Shown in pieces: positions 6,412-13,147 of a DNA stretch of 13,147 nt (its first letter is position 1; each line of letters opens with the position of its first letter). The stretch is from Chthonomonadaceae bacterium (GTDB lineage: Bacteria > Armatimonadota > Chthonomonadetes > Chthonomonadales > Chthonomonadaceae). Under the pieces are notes generated by a model. The model saw nothing but the letters and a program-made list of their open reading frames with translations. It was not told the origin of the DNA and did no database searches. The DNA lies in the NCBI GenBank assembly GCA_025355115.1, contig JANXLO010000239.1, positions 1 through 13,147 of the forward strand, read 5' to 3'. Made by a program: the position numbers and the translations under genes.

Positions 6412-6419
6412 CCTTGATC

Positions 6420-7043
6420 ATGCCCGAATTCACGACCCCCCCGCTGCCCTACGACTATGCCTCTCTGGAGCCGACGATCGATACTCTGACGATGCAGATT
6501 CATCACGACAAGCACCATGCGACCTATGTCACCAATCTCAACGCCGCCCTCAAAGAGTTCCCGGCGATCACCGAGCAGAGTATCGAAGTGATTCTCATCA
6601 ATCTCGACACCCTGCCTGTGCCCGACGCGACCCGAATGGCGATTCGCAACAACGGCGGCGGTCATGCCAACCATACGATGTTTTGGGAGATCATGACTCC
6701 CGGCGGCAGCAACGTTCCCACCGGCGCGCTCGCCGAGACCATTAACGCGACATTCGGCGATTTCGAATCCCTCAAGAAAGCGATAAACGAAGCCGGAACG
6801 AAGCGGTTCGGCAGCGGCTGGTCGTGGCTTGTCGCCGACAACATGGGCGCGCTCTCTGTGGTCAGCACTCCCAATCAGGACAGCCCGCTCTCGATCGGCA
6901 AAACTCCTCTTCTCGGCGTGGACGTGTGGGAGCACGCCTACTACCTGAAGTATCAGAACAAGCGCGCTGACTACCTGGCCGCCTGGTGGGCCGTCGTCAA
7001 CTGGGACAAAGTCGCCGAGCGTTTTGCCGCCGTCAAAGGCTGA
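6420..7043 (+). CDS. sodA: Superoxide dismutase, Mn-type (Fe/Mn family)
   Basis: The 207-residue enzyme converts superoxide to oxygen and hydrogen peroxide. Metal ligands by family pattern are H28 (IHHDKHH), H85 (GGHANHTMFW), D168 and H172 (DVWEHAYYLKYQNKRADY). The GGHANH motif and Q153 in NQDSPL are the placements typical of Mn enzymes; Fe enzymes carry the active-site Gln near the second ligand. Mn or cambialistic use is therefore inferred. There is no signal peptide, so it acts in the cytosol. Compared with typical SODs, the stretch after the first helix is ordinary and the length is normal. It is a single-gene unit between a leader with a small upstream ORF and a perfect hairpin at 7080. 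Its promoter is not obvious in the 273-bp divergent region. Confidence 0.96.
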   Translation: MPEFTTPPLPYDYASLEPTIDTLTMQIHHDKHHATYVTNLNAALKEFPAITEQSIEVILINLDTLPVPDATRMAIRNNGGGHANHTMFWEIMTPGGSNVPTGALAETINATFGDFESLKKAINEAGTKRFGSGWSWLVADNMGALSVVSTPNQDSPLSIGKTPLLGVDVWEHAYYLKYQNKRADYLAAWWAVVNWDKVAERFAAVKG

Positions 7044-7079
7044 GTTTGGAAGTTAGTGTCGCACTCGAATGCGCAGATG

Positions 7080-7103
7080 CATAGCCCGCTTTCGCGGGCT
7101 ATG
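7080..7103. terminator. Hairpin between convergent sodA and propeller gene
   Basis: CATAGCCCGC-TTTC-GCGGGCTATG is a perfect 10-bp stem with a 4-nt loop, 36 nt after the sodA stop and 47 bp beyond the stop end of the minus-strand gene at 7151. It is symmetric, so it can act in both directions. The following T-run is short (GTCACTTT on plus), so termination may be partial or rho-assisted. Confidence 0.6.
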
Positions 7104-7150
7104 TCACTTTAAGCCTTATCGTCGTTGCCCTTCAATTCTATAGCAACAGA

Positions 7151-9082
7151 CTAAATACTGTCCTCCGAGCCAATCAGTCCGTGATAGCTGGCCAGCCAGT
7201 AGGGGAGCAGCCAGAACGTCCCGTCCTCCTCGCCTTTGCCTTCATCGCCTCCATCGAGGGCGTAGGGGTTGTGGTTCCATTTGGCGACCGTCCGCTCGTT
7301 TGGAGGGAGAGGGTGCAGCGACTGCACCTCGCCAAAGCGACCGGGAAGCGGGTCAATTGCGATGTCTGCGCGATGGCTGTTCGTGACGCTCCAGTGGCGC
7401 AGATCATAGGGGGAGTCGCGCAGCCATTGTAGGGAGGCATGGGTGTCGCAGGCTCGCCCTGCGAGGGCGGCATAGAGAAAATTGTAGAGGGCAGAGCCCT
7501 CAGGCCGCAGAATCGCCTGTGTGCGTTCGAGGCTGAGCAGATAGAGGCTACGGAGCGCGGGATCGGCCTCCAGCATCAGCAGCGGATAGTAGGCGCAGGC
7601 GGCAAGCTCATCGTCGGAGTGATTGATCTCGCCCTCCGGCGGCAGCACTTTCTGACGGACGGTGTTGAGTGCGTAGCCGTGCCGAACGATAAGCGTGCGA
7701 TATGCCTCTGCGAAGCGGGCATCGCCGCAGAGATGCACGGCGACTTTGAGATGCGAGAGGATCTCCAGTGAGTTTAGTCCGCGCTCCGCGCTCCAGTCAG
7801 GATCGCCGTTCAGGACTTCTGGCGACCAGACGCCCCACGTCGTGCGCTTGCCCGTCGGGCCGACCAACGTGTAGTCATTCTCCAGTATGTGGTCTGTGAC
7901 GGCTCGGCATACTTCGGCTATCGCGATCCGCTCCGCCGGGCTGGCCACAAGCGCACTATAGACATACCAGGCCAGATAGTGACCTGCTATCTCGTCGGAG
8001 GAGGTGTCCGCCTTATAGTGAACGCCGGGCTGCACAGGCGACGGATGCCAGTTAGGGCCAGGGTCGGACTGCTTCACTCTCTCGCCCGCCCGAACGATTG
8101 CCCGTGCGGGAAAGCCTGGGATGCCGGTGACGTGAACCAGTGACAGAATAGCGCGGAGGCTGAGACGCGCCAAATCCCGGGCCGCCTCTTCACGCGTCGT
8201 GGCAAAGCGAAAGCTCTCCGCGCAGACGTAGAGGCTCGTCCAAAGTCCGTCGTTGTCGCTGGCTTCCGGCAGGGAAGTTTCCAGGTCTCCGGGGATAGTC
8301 AGGCGGCAGTCTGTCACGAAGCCATCACGATTATGCCGGGCAGCCGTAATCGATTCGTGGTGCTCCGCCTTGCGCGGCAGAGTCATCTCGATAAATTGAA
8401 TGTGCGAGGCGCCTGTCGCGGTGCGCACCCAGCAGTCGCCATTGGGCTCGACGCTCAGCCCCGTCACAAAGTCATCAGGGAGCCAGCGGCAACCGGCGTA
8501 ATATCGCCATTTCCCCATTCGCAGCAGAACGGCCCCTTGCGGCGTCCCGATCCAGATCGAGCCTTCGGCAGCTATGGCAAGATGCGTTGTGTCGCAGAGA
8601 GGCAGGCCGTCCGCGCCGGAGAGGGATAGCCAGGAGCTTCCAATCAGGCAGTTCAGCCCCTTCGCCGTCCCCACCCAAAGCACGCCATTGTGATCGACGG
8701 CCATCGCGCGAACGTCGGAACTCTGCCGTTCATCGGGCACATTTGCGTCGCTGCTCCGTTCTGAAACTGGCAGGATTTCAGTTCCATCGTCGCGAAAAAG
8801 TCCCTGATCTGTCCCGATGTAGACAAAGTTATTCTCACAATGCACCGTTGCCTGAACCGAAATGCGGGAGAGCATGCCTGCGGCTATAACTGCGAATCGA
8901 CGCAAAGCTTCCGCTATCCGGGCTTCGCGGACCAGCTCGGAATCAGGTGTCAACTCGCTGGTTGAAAGCGGGAAAACATTTCTCGCCGTCGGATCGTCTA
9001 AACCGATATGCATCGTTGCAATGTCTTGAAGAAATACTGAAGGCGACAATCCTGGACAGGGCGGGGGCGTTTCGGAACTCAT
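7151..9082 (-). CDS. Propeller-repeat protein with large alpha-helical C-terminal region
   Basis: A 643-residue protein. Residues about 80-230 contain four propeller-blade repeats of the two-component-regulator/ligand-sensor type: VYIGTDQGLF (87-96), GVLWVGTAKGL (133-143), GSIWIGTPQGA (174-184) and a weaker GDCWVRTATGA (215-225). From about 275 the chain turns helical, with NDGLWTSLYVCAESFRFA, GIPGFPARAIVRAGE (320-334), SSDEIAGHYLAWY (361-373), NHSDDELAACAYYPLL (487-502) and a C-terminal GTFWLLPYWLASYHGLI. From memory, these motifs recur in bacterial propeller proteins; an alpha/alpha-barrel fold is my guess. There is no sensor kinase, DNA-binding domain or clear signal peptide. ATG at 9082 has GAGGAG about 4 nt upstream. 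It is divergent from the sigma factor, with a CRP-like site 69 bp upstream of the ATG. Function is unknown. Confidence 0.75.
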   Translation of the reverse strand: MSSETPPPCPGLSPSVFLQDIATMHIGLDDPTARNVFPLSTSELTPDSELVREARIAEALRRFAVIAAGMLSRISVQATVHCENNFVYIGTDQGLFRDDGTEILPVSERSSDANVPDERQSSDVRAMAVDHNGVLWVGTAKGLNCLIGSSWLSLSGADGLPLCDTTHLAIAAEGSIWIGTPQGAVLLRMGKWRYYAGCRWLPDDFVTGLSVEPNGDCWVRTATGASHIQFIEMTLPRKAEHHESITAARHNRDGFVTDCRLTIPGDLETSLPEASDNDGLWTSLYVCAESFRFATTREEAARDLARLSLRAILSLVHVTGIPGFPARAIVRAGERVKQSDPGPNWHPSPVQPGVHYKADTSSDEIAGHYLAWYVYSALVASPAERIAIAEVCRAVTDHILENDYTLVGPTGKRTTWGVWSPEVLNGDPDWSAERGLNSLEILSHLKVAVHLCGDARFAEAYRTLIVRHGYALNTVRQKVLPPEGEINHSDDELAACAYYPLLMLEADPALRSLYLLSLERTQAILRPEGSALYNFLYAALAGRACDTHASLQWLRDSPYDLRHWSVTNSHRADIAIDPLPGRFGEVQSLHPLPPNERTVAKWNHNPYALDGGDEGKGEEDGTFWLLPYWLASYHGLIGSEDSI

Positions 9083-9150
9083 TCGGCTCCTCTTTTCTAG
9101 CGGCGTTCACCGATGTGGAAATGACGACGATCCGCCAGTTCGATCCAGGC

Positions 9151-9166
9151 TGTGATGCACTTCACA
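9151..9166. promoter_or_regulatory. CRP/FNR-family site, exact consensus match
   Basis: TGTGA-TGCACT-TCACA matches the established CRP consensus TGTGA-N6-TCACA in all ten fixed positions. It lies in a divergent promoter region, 69 bp upstream of the propeller gene ATG and about 300 bp upstream of the sigma factor ATG. Its core is nearly identical to the site at 4913-4928. Confidence 0.6.
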
Positions 9167-9172
9167 CCCTTG

Positions 9173-9188
9173 GTGCAGACTGATGCAC
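9173..9188. promoter_or_regulatory. Second palindrome beside the CRP-like site
   Basis: GTGCA-GACTGA-TGCAC has 5-bp arms and the same 6-bp spacer as its neighbour. The octamer TGATGCAC occurs in both palindromes (9153-9160 and 9181-9188), 28 bp apart on the same strand. This could be a weaker second site for the same protein. Confidence 0.3.
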
Positions 9189-9243
9189 AGGCGGGAAAGA
9201 GCCACTGTTCATGTCTGGTGCGTCTAAATAGATATAGCGAGAA

Positions 9244-9281
9244 CTTTCGGAAGGGACTCGAGGATTCCTTTCTCCCGAAAG
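9244..9281. other. Two-part hairpin in the sigma factor leader
   Basis: CTTTCGG (9244-9250) pairs with CCGAAAG (9275-9281). Directly inside, AAGGGA (9251-9256) pairs with TTCCTT (9265-9270), with one G-U and a 4-nt bulge on the right side. There is no T-tract. If transcription starts upstream, it would sit in the 5' leader of the sigma factor mRNA. Confidence 0.4.
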
Positions 9282-9448
9282 ACTCCAATCTTCTGTGATG
9301 GGGCAGAGCGCGATGGGCGCGCTTGCTCTTTCTGGCCGCTCATCGACCTATAGCAGGCCAGGAGCGTTTCTCAGGACTCAGAGTGGGACAAGCGCGAGAC
9401 CGCGGAGCCATCAACTGATATGGCCAATTGCTCCACGGGGAATCGTGT

Positions 9449-9454
9449 AAGGAG
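9449..9454 (+). promoter_or_regulatory. Ribosome binding site deciding the sigma factor start
   Basis: AAGGAG lies 8 nt before ATG at 9463, the same geometry as sodA. The in-frame GTG at 9454 lies inside the site and is rejected as the start. Confidence 0.8.
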
Positions 9455-9462
9455 TGCCACGC

Positions 9463-10362
9463 ATGATTCAGACACCGAACTCCTCAGGATCTCCGACGGG
9501 TGGAAGCGAACCCGAGGATGACGGCTACGGCCACACTGGAGCCGAAGCCCACTCTTATCTGCCGCATCTGACGAGGCAGCGCCTGCTCTCGCTCGAGGAA
9601 GAGCAGGACCTGTCGCGCCGAATGCAGTGCGGCGATCAGCGGGCCAAGGATCGCCTTATCGAGGCCAACATGCGTCTGGTCATCAACATCGCAAAGAATT
9701 ACCACAGCGCCTTCATCCCCTTCGAAGACCTCGTTCAGGAGGGAGCCATTGGACTCATGACCGCGACCGAGCGGTTCGATCCGTCTCGTGGCTTCCGGTT
9801 CAGCACCTACGCGACTCATTGGATTCGGCAGGCCATCAGCCGCGCGATCGACAATAAATCTAAAGCGATTCGCATTCCGTCTCATATCTCCGAGGCGATT
9901 CGCAAGCTTGAAAAGCTGCGCGAACTCCTATTCAGAGAGCGGGGCGTCGAGCCCTCCTCCGAGGAGTTGGCTCAGCACCTGGGAATTTCCCCCCGCAAAG
10001 TCGCCGCTCTGCTCCAGGCAGGGCAAGACCCCGTATCACTGGACATGCTGGTGGGCAATGAGGAAAACACGCCGCTCTCGGCACTCATCAACGACGCCTC
10101 CGCAGAGAACCCACAGCAGGCCGTCCTGAGCTCGGAGCGACGCGAGGCCCTTCGCGAACTCCTGACTATACTTACCCCACGCGAACAAGAGGTCATGCGA
10201 ATGCGGCTGGGCTTCGAGGAGGATTCCACTGAAGTCCTGGCCGAAATCGGTGAGCGACTGCACCTGTCCCGCGAGCGTATTCGTCAGATAGAAGTTCTCG
10301 CGCTCCGCAAACTGAAGTACGCAGCCAAACGCCGCAACCTGCTCAGCTACCTATGCGACTGA
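9463..10362 (+). CDS. Sigma-70 family RNA polymerase sigma factor (RpoD/RpoS-like, no region 1.1)
   Basis: The 299-residue factor directs RNA polymerase to promoters. A 30-residue polar N terminus leads to region 1.2 (YLPHLTRQRLLSLEEEQDL, 32-50). Region 2 spans about 59-131, including EDLVQEGAIGLMTATERFDP (core binding) and FRFSTYATHWIRQAISRAID (-10 melting and recognition, 111-130). Region 3 covers about 132-210. Region 4 covers about 225-295, with LTPREQEVMRMRLG and the helix-turn-helix VLAEIGERLHLSRERIRQIE (258-277), followed by ALRKLK. It lacks region 1.1 and is about the size of group 2 sigma factors, so a non-essential, stress or stationary-phase factor is more likely than the housekeeping one. 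That is inference: some lineages have short primary factors. No anti-sigma gene is adjacent. It has a long leader and stands alone. Confidence 0.93.
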   Translation: MIQTPNSSGSPTGGSEPEDDGYGHTGAEAHSYLPHLTRQRLLSLEEEQDLSRRMQCGDQRAKDRLIEANMRLVINIAKNYHSAFIPFEDLVQEGAIGLMTATERFDPSRGFRFSTYATHWIRQAISRAIDNKSKAIRIPSHISEAIRKLEKLRELLFRERGVEPSSEELAQHLGISPRKVAALLQAGQDPVSLDMLVGNEENTPLSALINDASAENPQQAVLSSERREALRELLTILTPREQEVMRMRLGFEEDSTEVLAEIGERLHLSRERIRQIEVLALRKLKYAAKRRNLLSYLCD

Positions 10363-10419
10363 ACTGCAAAAATGCGGGCAAAATCCTACATGTGCGGAAG
10401 GAGTGTCCGGGCGTGAAAT

Positions 10420-10451
10420 GAGTTTCGGCGGAATGAACTCCGCCAAAACTC
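10420..10451. terminator. Terminator-like hairpin between convergent genes
   Basis: GAGTTT-C-GGCGGA, a 6-nt loop, then TCCGCC-A-AAACTC form a stem of 6 plus 6 bp with one central C-A mismatch. It lies 57 nt after the sigma factor stop and 50 nt beyond the stop end of the minus-strand gene at 10502. T-runs are weak on both sides (ATTT on the minus strand), so it may act as a bidirectional terminator or 3'-end stabiliser. Confidence 0.55.
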
Positions 10452-10501
10452 CCAACATTCCTCAAACATAACTCCAAGTCCCTAACGAAGGAAGAGTGTT
10501 G

Positions 10502-13147
10502 CTAGCTGCCGTCCTTCTCTTTGTCCTGCTCTTGGCGGGCGCGAAGTTTTGCTGCCATTAACCGGGACATTCCTGCCTCTTCGGGAGCGAACTCCGGGAC
10601 TTTTACGGGAGGGGCAACTTTTTCGGTTGCCTGCGGTGGAGGCGCATCCTCGAGGCCCTCCGGTCGCAGGGTGCGGGAAGGAACGGCTGTCGACATGGTA
10701 GCGTTCTGCTCTGGGCGTGCCGAGGAAGAGGCAACGGGTCGGGGCTGAGGGGCGCCGTTCGCGCCATTGTAGAGCGGGGGAGGCGTGGGCAAAGGGGCTG
10801 GTTGGTAGATCGCGGCAAGGCCCTCCTCGCGCTCTGCGACCACTGCGCCCTTGCGGTCGAGCAGGCGTCCCAACTCAGGAGTGGCGCCGCGTTGCGGAAG
10901 TTTCCTCGCGACGCGCCCGCGCAGCCATGCGGCGGCGCGTTGGAAGTCTGTTTTATCCACTGCCAGTCGGCGAACGGCGATATCGAAGGGCAGAAGCAGC
11001 ATCGAGAGCAGCAAGAACAGGGGAATCATGTCGGCGGCGGAGTAGACGGTCGGGCGCTCGCCGCCGAAGACTGTGCCGGGTGTCGGCTCCGTTCGCCCGC
11101 TGCTCGCCGACGCCAACTGCGTCATCAGATAGCGGTTGGACTGCGTGTCCTTGTACTCCGGGGAGTAGGCGGTCGAGAGGCCGACGACGGTGGAGGAGTC
11201 CGCGGTGCCATCGGTCTTTTTCTGCGTGATGTTGGCGAGATAGGTGCCGATGCGCGGCGCGTCAAACCAGCCTTCATAGTGGCCGGGCCCGGTCTGATGC
11301 AGCGCCTCCTCGAGCGTTGGCGGGGCTTTCAATCCGCCGCCCGTTGGCTGCGCGACATGAGCCGTGAAGTTAAGCTTGTTGACGAAGTGGCCGTCGGGAT
11401 CGATCGCGTCCACGCTGATATGCCCGCGCCCGCCATCCATAACGACCTGAGTATTGTAGTCGCCCGGAGCGAACGGGCGCAGCGTCCAGCGCACCGCCTG
11501 CGCCCAGAATTTCGAGTAGCCCGCCCAGTTGATCCAGGGCGCGGCCCATTTCGCCCGGTCGTCCGACATAAACGCGACGGAGCGGCCCAGGCCATAGCGC
11601 CAGCCTGCGAAGATCGGATCCTTGCGGTGCGAGATCAGCGAGAGCTCTGCAGTGGCTTTCAGGTTGCTGATGTTGTAGCCTAGCAGGGGCGGGGCGGAGC
11701 CCCAATCAATGCCTTTGAACACCTCGTCGCCTTCCACGGGAACTGCTTGAAACGGCTCCTCGATGATCGGCGGCTGGCTGATCGTCTGCTGATCCTTCAG
11801 CAGGAGGCGCGGCAGGTCCTGCGGCTTCTCGGCGACGTACGACTGCCCCCCGCCAACATAGGCCATCGTCGCCATGAACTTGATGCTCTCCGGGTTGTCC
11901 GCCCCGGTGACTATGGTGGAGACAGTGATCCCCATGTCGCGAATTTTCCTCATGTTCGCCGCGACCGCGCCCTGATTGGCCTCGTAGATCGCATCGCCGT
12001 CGCCCATGAAGATGATGTGCTTGACCTTGGCGTCCGTGTTGTTCAGCACACGCGCCGCTTCCAGCAGGAAAGGGTCATAGCTCGGTGGATCGCCCATGTT
12101 GGACAGGTTGTCCATCGCGCTTTTGATGGCTTCCCGATCCTCCGCGTGCTGCATCTGGATGCGCCATGTGCCGCTCGGTGAGTTGCCGCCGCCCCCGAAT
12201 CCCATGCCCCCGTAGCCCGCGCAGTCCAGCACCCCCACCTGATCTATCGGCTCGAGGTTGTCGATGGTGGCCTTCGCAGCCTCCTTCGACATGTTGATCG
12301 TGGTCGGAATTTCGAGGTCCTCGATGACGAGCGCAACCGCCACCGATGGGATGCGCTTCTGCTTCTTCACATCCATCGTGATGGGCAGTGTCTCCTCTAT
12401 CGGCGTTCCCCGGTAGTAGCCTGCGCCGAAGCTTTGTGGCCCGCCCACCATTCCGAACCCGATGCCGAAGTCGCGGCAAGAGACCTGAAGAGCCAGCATC
12501 TGGTTCTGCGACAGGTCGCTGCCGAGGACGTTGCTGAGGAAGATGCTGTCGTAGCGCTGGAGGTCGGCGACGTTGGAGGGCAGAGCAGAGGGGGAGGCAT
12601 ACTGCACTTCTATGCTCTGATCCTTGAGGGCTGCGCGCAGGAAGCCAGTGAGGGCAGGGCTGTCGGCGACATAGAGGACGGTCGGCTTGCCGCGCACCCA
12701 TACGAAGCCCTCTCCGCGGTTGTTTTCGGAGATGGTGTCGTCAGGGGCCTCTAGGGTGGCGTTGTAGCGGAAAAACCCGACTTTGTCGATGCTCTGCTCG
12801 AAGACGACGACATTCTTGCCGGGATGCAGATCGACACGCTTGGTCTCGCCAGTCGGCTTGCCGTCCCGCGTCAGCGAGACGGTCGCGGTCTGAAGCGTCA
12901 GGCTGTTCACGACGACCCGGACGGGAAACGGCTCACCGATCTTGACGCGGCTCGGCAGCGCCATCTTCTCAATGAGGGTCTCTCTCTTGAGAGTGACGGG
13001 CAGCGTGATGGTGTCGAGAACAATATGGCCCGCCGCCAGGTTCGGCACTTCCGAAAGCGCGTGACCGGCGTTCTCGTTGCCATCGGAGAGCAGAACAATT
13101 CGTTTGCCGGAATCCCTCGCCGCGGAATCGAGCTCGTTTTTGGCGGC
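10502..13147 (-). CDS. Large VWA / glutamine-amidotransferase-like membrane protein (5' end cut by right edge)
   Basis: At least 881 codons; the frame stays open to the edge, so GTG at 13048 is probably not the start. Counting from the edge, residues 16-28 (RIVLLSDGNENAG) are the late part of a first VWA domain. A beta-rich segment follows (about 60-150), then a GATase1-like domain (about 154-265: VLYVADSPALTGFLRAAL, and GFGMVGGPQSFGAGYYRGTPIEETLP). A second VWA-like domain runs from about 268 to 445; it has FMGDGDAIYE but IEDLEIP where the DxSxS metal site should be. Another beta-rich part precedes one membrane helix (about 706-723, MIPLFLLLSMLLLPFDIAV) and a Pro-rich cytosolic tail ending KEKDGS. 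Such proteins sit in the membrane with the VWA part outside; an upstream BatA-like or MoxR-type neighbour would be expected beyond the window. Function is unproven. Confidence 0.85.
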   Translation of the reverse strand, partial: AAKNELDSAARDSGKRIVLLSDGNENAGHALSEVPNLAAGHIVLDTITLPVTLKRETLIEKMALPSRVKIGEPFPVRVVVNSLTLQTATVSLTRDGKPTGETKRVDLHPGKNVVVFEQSIDKVGFFRYNATLEAPDDTISENNRGEGFVWVRGKPTVLYVADSPALTGFLRAALKDQSIEVQYASPSALPSNVADLQRYDSIFLSNVLGSDLSQNQMLALQVSCRDFGIGFGMVGGPQSFGAGYYRGTPIEETLPITMDVKKQKRIPSVAVALVIEDLEIPTTINMSKEAAKATIDNLEPIDQVGVLDCAGYGGMGFGGGGNSPSGTWRIQMQHAEDREAIKSAMDNLSNMGDPPSYDPFLLEAARVLNNTDAKVKHIIFMGDGDAIYEANQGAVAANMRKIRDMGITVSTIVTGADNPESIKFMATMAYVGGGQSYVAEKPQDLPRLLLKDQQTISQPPIIEEPFQAVPVEGDEVFKGIDWGSAPPLLGYNISNLKATAELSLISHRKDPIFAGWRYGLGRSVAFMSDDRAKWAAPWINWAGYSKFWAQAVRWTLRPFAPGDYNTQVVMDGGRGHISVDAIDPDGHFVNKLNFTAHVAQPTGGGLKAPPTLEEALHQTGPGHYEGWFDAPRIGTYLANITQKKTDGTADSSTVVGLSTAYSPEYKDTQSNRYLMTQLASASSGRTEPTPGTVFGGERPTVYSAADMIPLFLLLSMLLLPFDIAVRRLAVDKTDFQRAAAWLRGRVARKLPQRGATPELGRLLDRKGAVVAEREEGLAAIYQPAPLPTPPPLYNGANGAPQPRPVASSSARPEQNATMSTAVPSRTLRPEGLEDAPPPQATEKVAPPVKVPEFAPEEAGMSRLMAAKLRARQEQDKEKDGS

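Larger units (their letters stand above)
9083..9462. other. Regulatory spacer between propeller gene and sigma factor gene
   Basis: These 380 bp hold no convincing gene. They contain the CRP-like palindrome (9151-9166), a second palindrome GTGCA-N6-TGCAC (9173-9188), a two-part hairpin (9244-9281), a smaller hairpin AGCGCG-N5-CGCGCT (9307-9323), and two TATAGC sequences (9233-9238 and within CTATAGC near 9350) that could be -10 elements for the sigma gene. No good -35 accompanies either. A sigma transcript starting near the first would have a leader of about 215 nt carrying both hairpins. Confidence 0.45.

Noticed and set aside
6414..6419. TTG start for sodA at 6414
   Set aside because: It lies only 2 nt from AAGGAG; ATG at 6420 has proper spacing and the normal SOD N terminus.
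9097..9288. Minus-strand 63-residue open frame upstream of the propeller gene
   Set aside because: It starts at TTG without a ribosome binding site, and runs through the CRP-like site and hairpin.
13046..13048. GTG at 13048 as the start of the VWA protein
   Set aside because: The upstream frame is open to the edge and encodes RIVLLSDGNENAG, part of a VWA domain, so the gene begins beyond the window.

Overview
The window reads as a chromosomal segment of a free-living, fairly GC-rich bacterium that uses AAGGAG-type ribosome binding sites. The gene set and the protein styles fit Armatimonadota best: a zinc-ribbon protein with a Pro/Tyr/Gly/Gln-rich linker and C-terminal membrane helices, a large VWA protein with an amidotransferase-like domain, and a propeller protein with a long helical C-terminal region. 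That placement is an inference from style; Planctomycetota or Acidobacteriota cannot be excluded. I see no tRNA, rRNA, CRISPR array, transposase, integrase or phage gene.

Region 1 (1-4461, all minus strand) is a compact gene string. In order of transcription it holds a zinc-ribbon membrane protein, an aspartate-type aminotransferase, ribonuclease III, an MTA/purine nucleoside phosphorylase and, after 62 bp, the start of a hydantoinase/oxoprolinase gene that runs off the left edge. The aminotransferase/RNase III and RNase III/phosphorylase junctions overlap by 1 and 4 nt, which suggests translational coupling.

Region 2 (4462-5162) is sparse. On the minus strand it has an intrinsic terminator for the gene to its right, a CRP/FNR-like palindrome, a possible 41-residue coiled-coil ORF, and a 42-nt hairpin starting 8 nt after that ORF's stop codon.

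Region 3 (5163-7103) has an unrecognised 327-residue gene (minus) divergent from a manganese-type superoxide dismutase (plus). The SOD leader carries a 14-codon upstream ORF with its own ribosome binding site and two small hairpins. A perfect 10-bp hairpin closes the SOD unit.

Region 4 (7151-10362) has a propeller-containing protein (minus) divergent from a sigma-70 family factor that lacks region 1.1 (plus). The 380-bp space between them contains TGTGA-N6-TCACA, an exact match to the known CRP-family consensus. Its 14-bp core matches the palindrome in region 2 at 13 of 14 positions, so two loci in this window may share one regulator.

Region 5 (10420-13147) begins with a terminator-like hairpin between convergent genes. 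It then holds a large minus-strand gene, cut by the right edge, encoding VWA and amidotransferase-like domains and a C-terminal membrane helix. The second VWA-like domain lacks the normal metal-binding (MIDAS) motif.

Most of the window is housekeeping. I found no clear new multi-gene system. The points most worth checking are the paired palindromes, the small ORFs in leaders, and the degenerate VWA domain.
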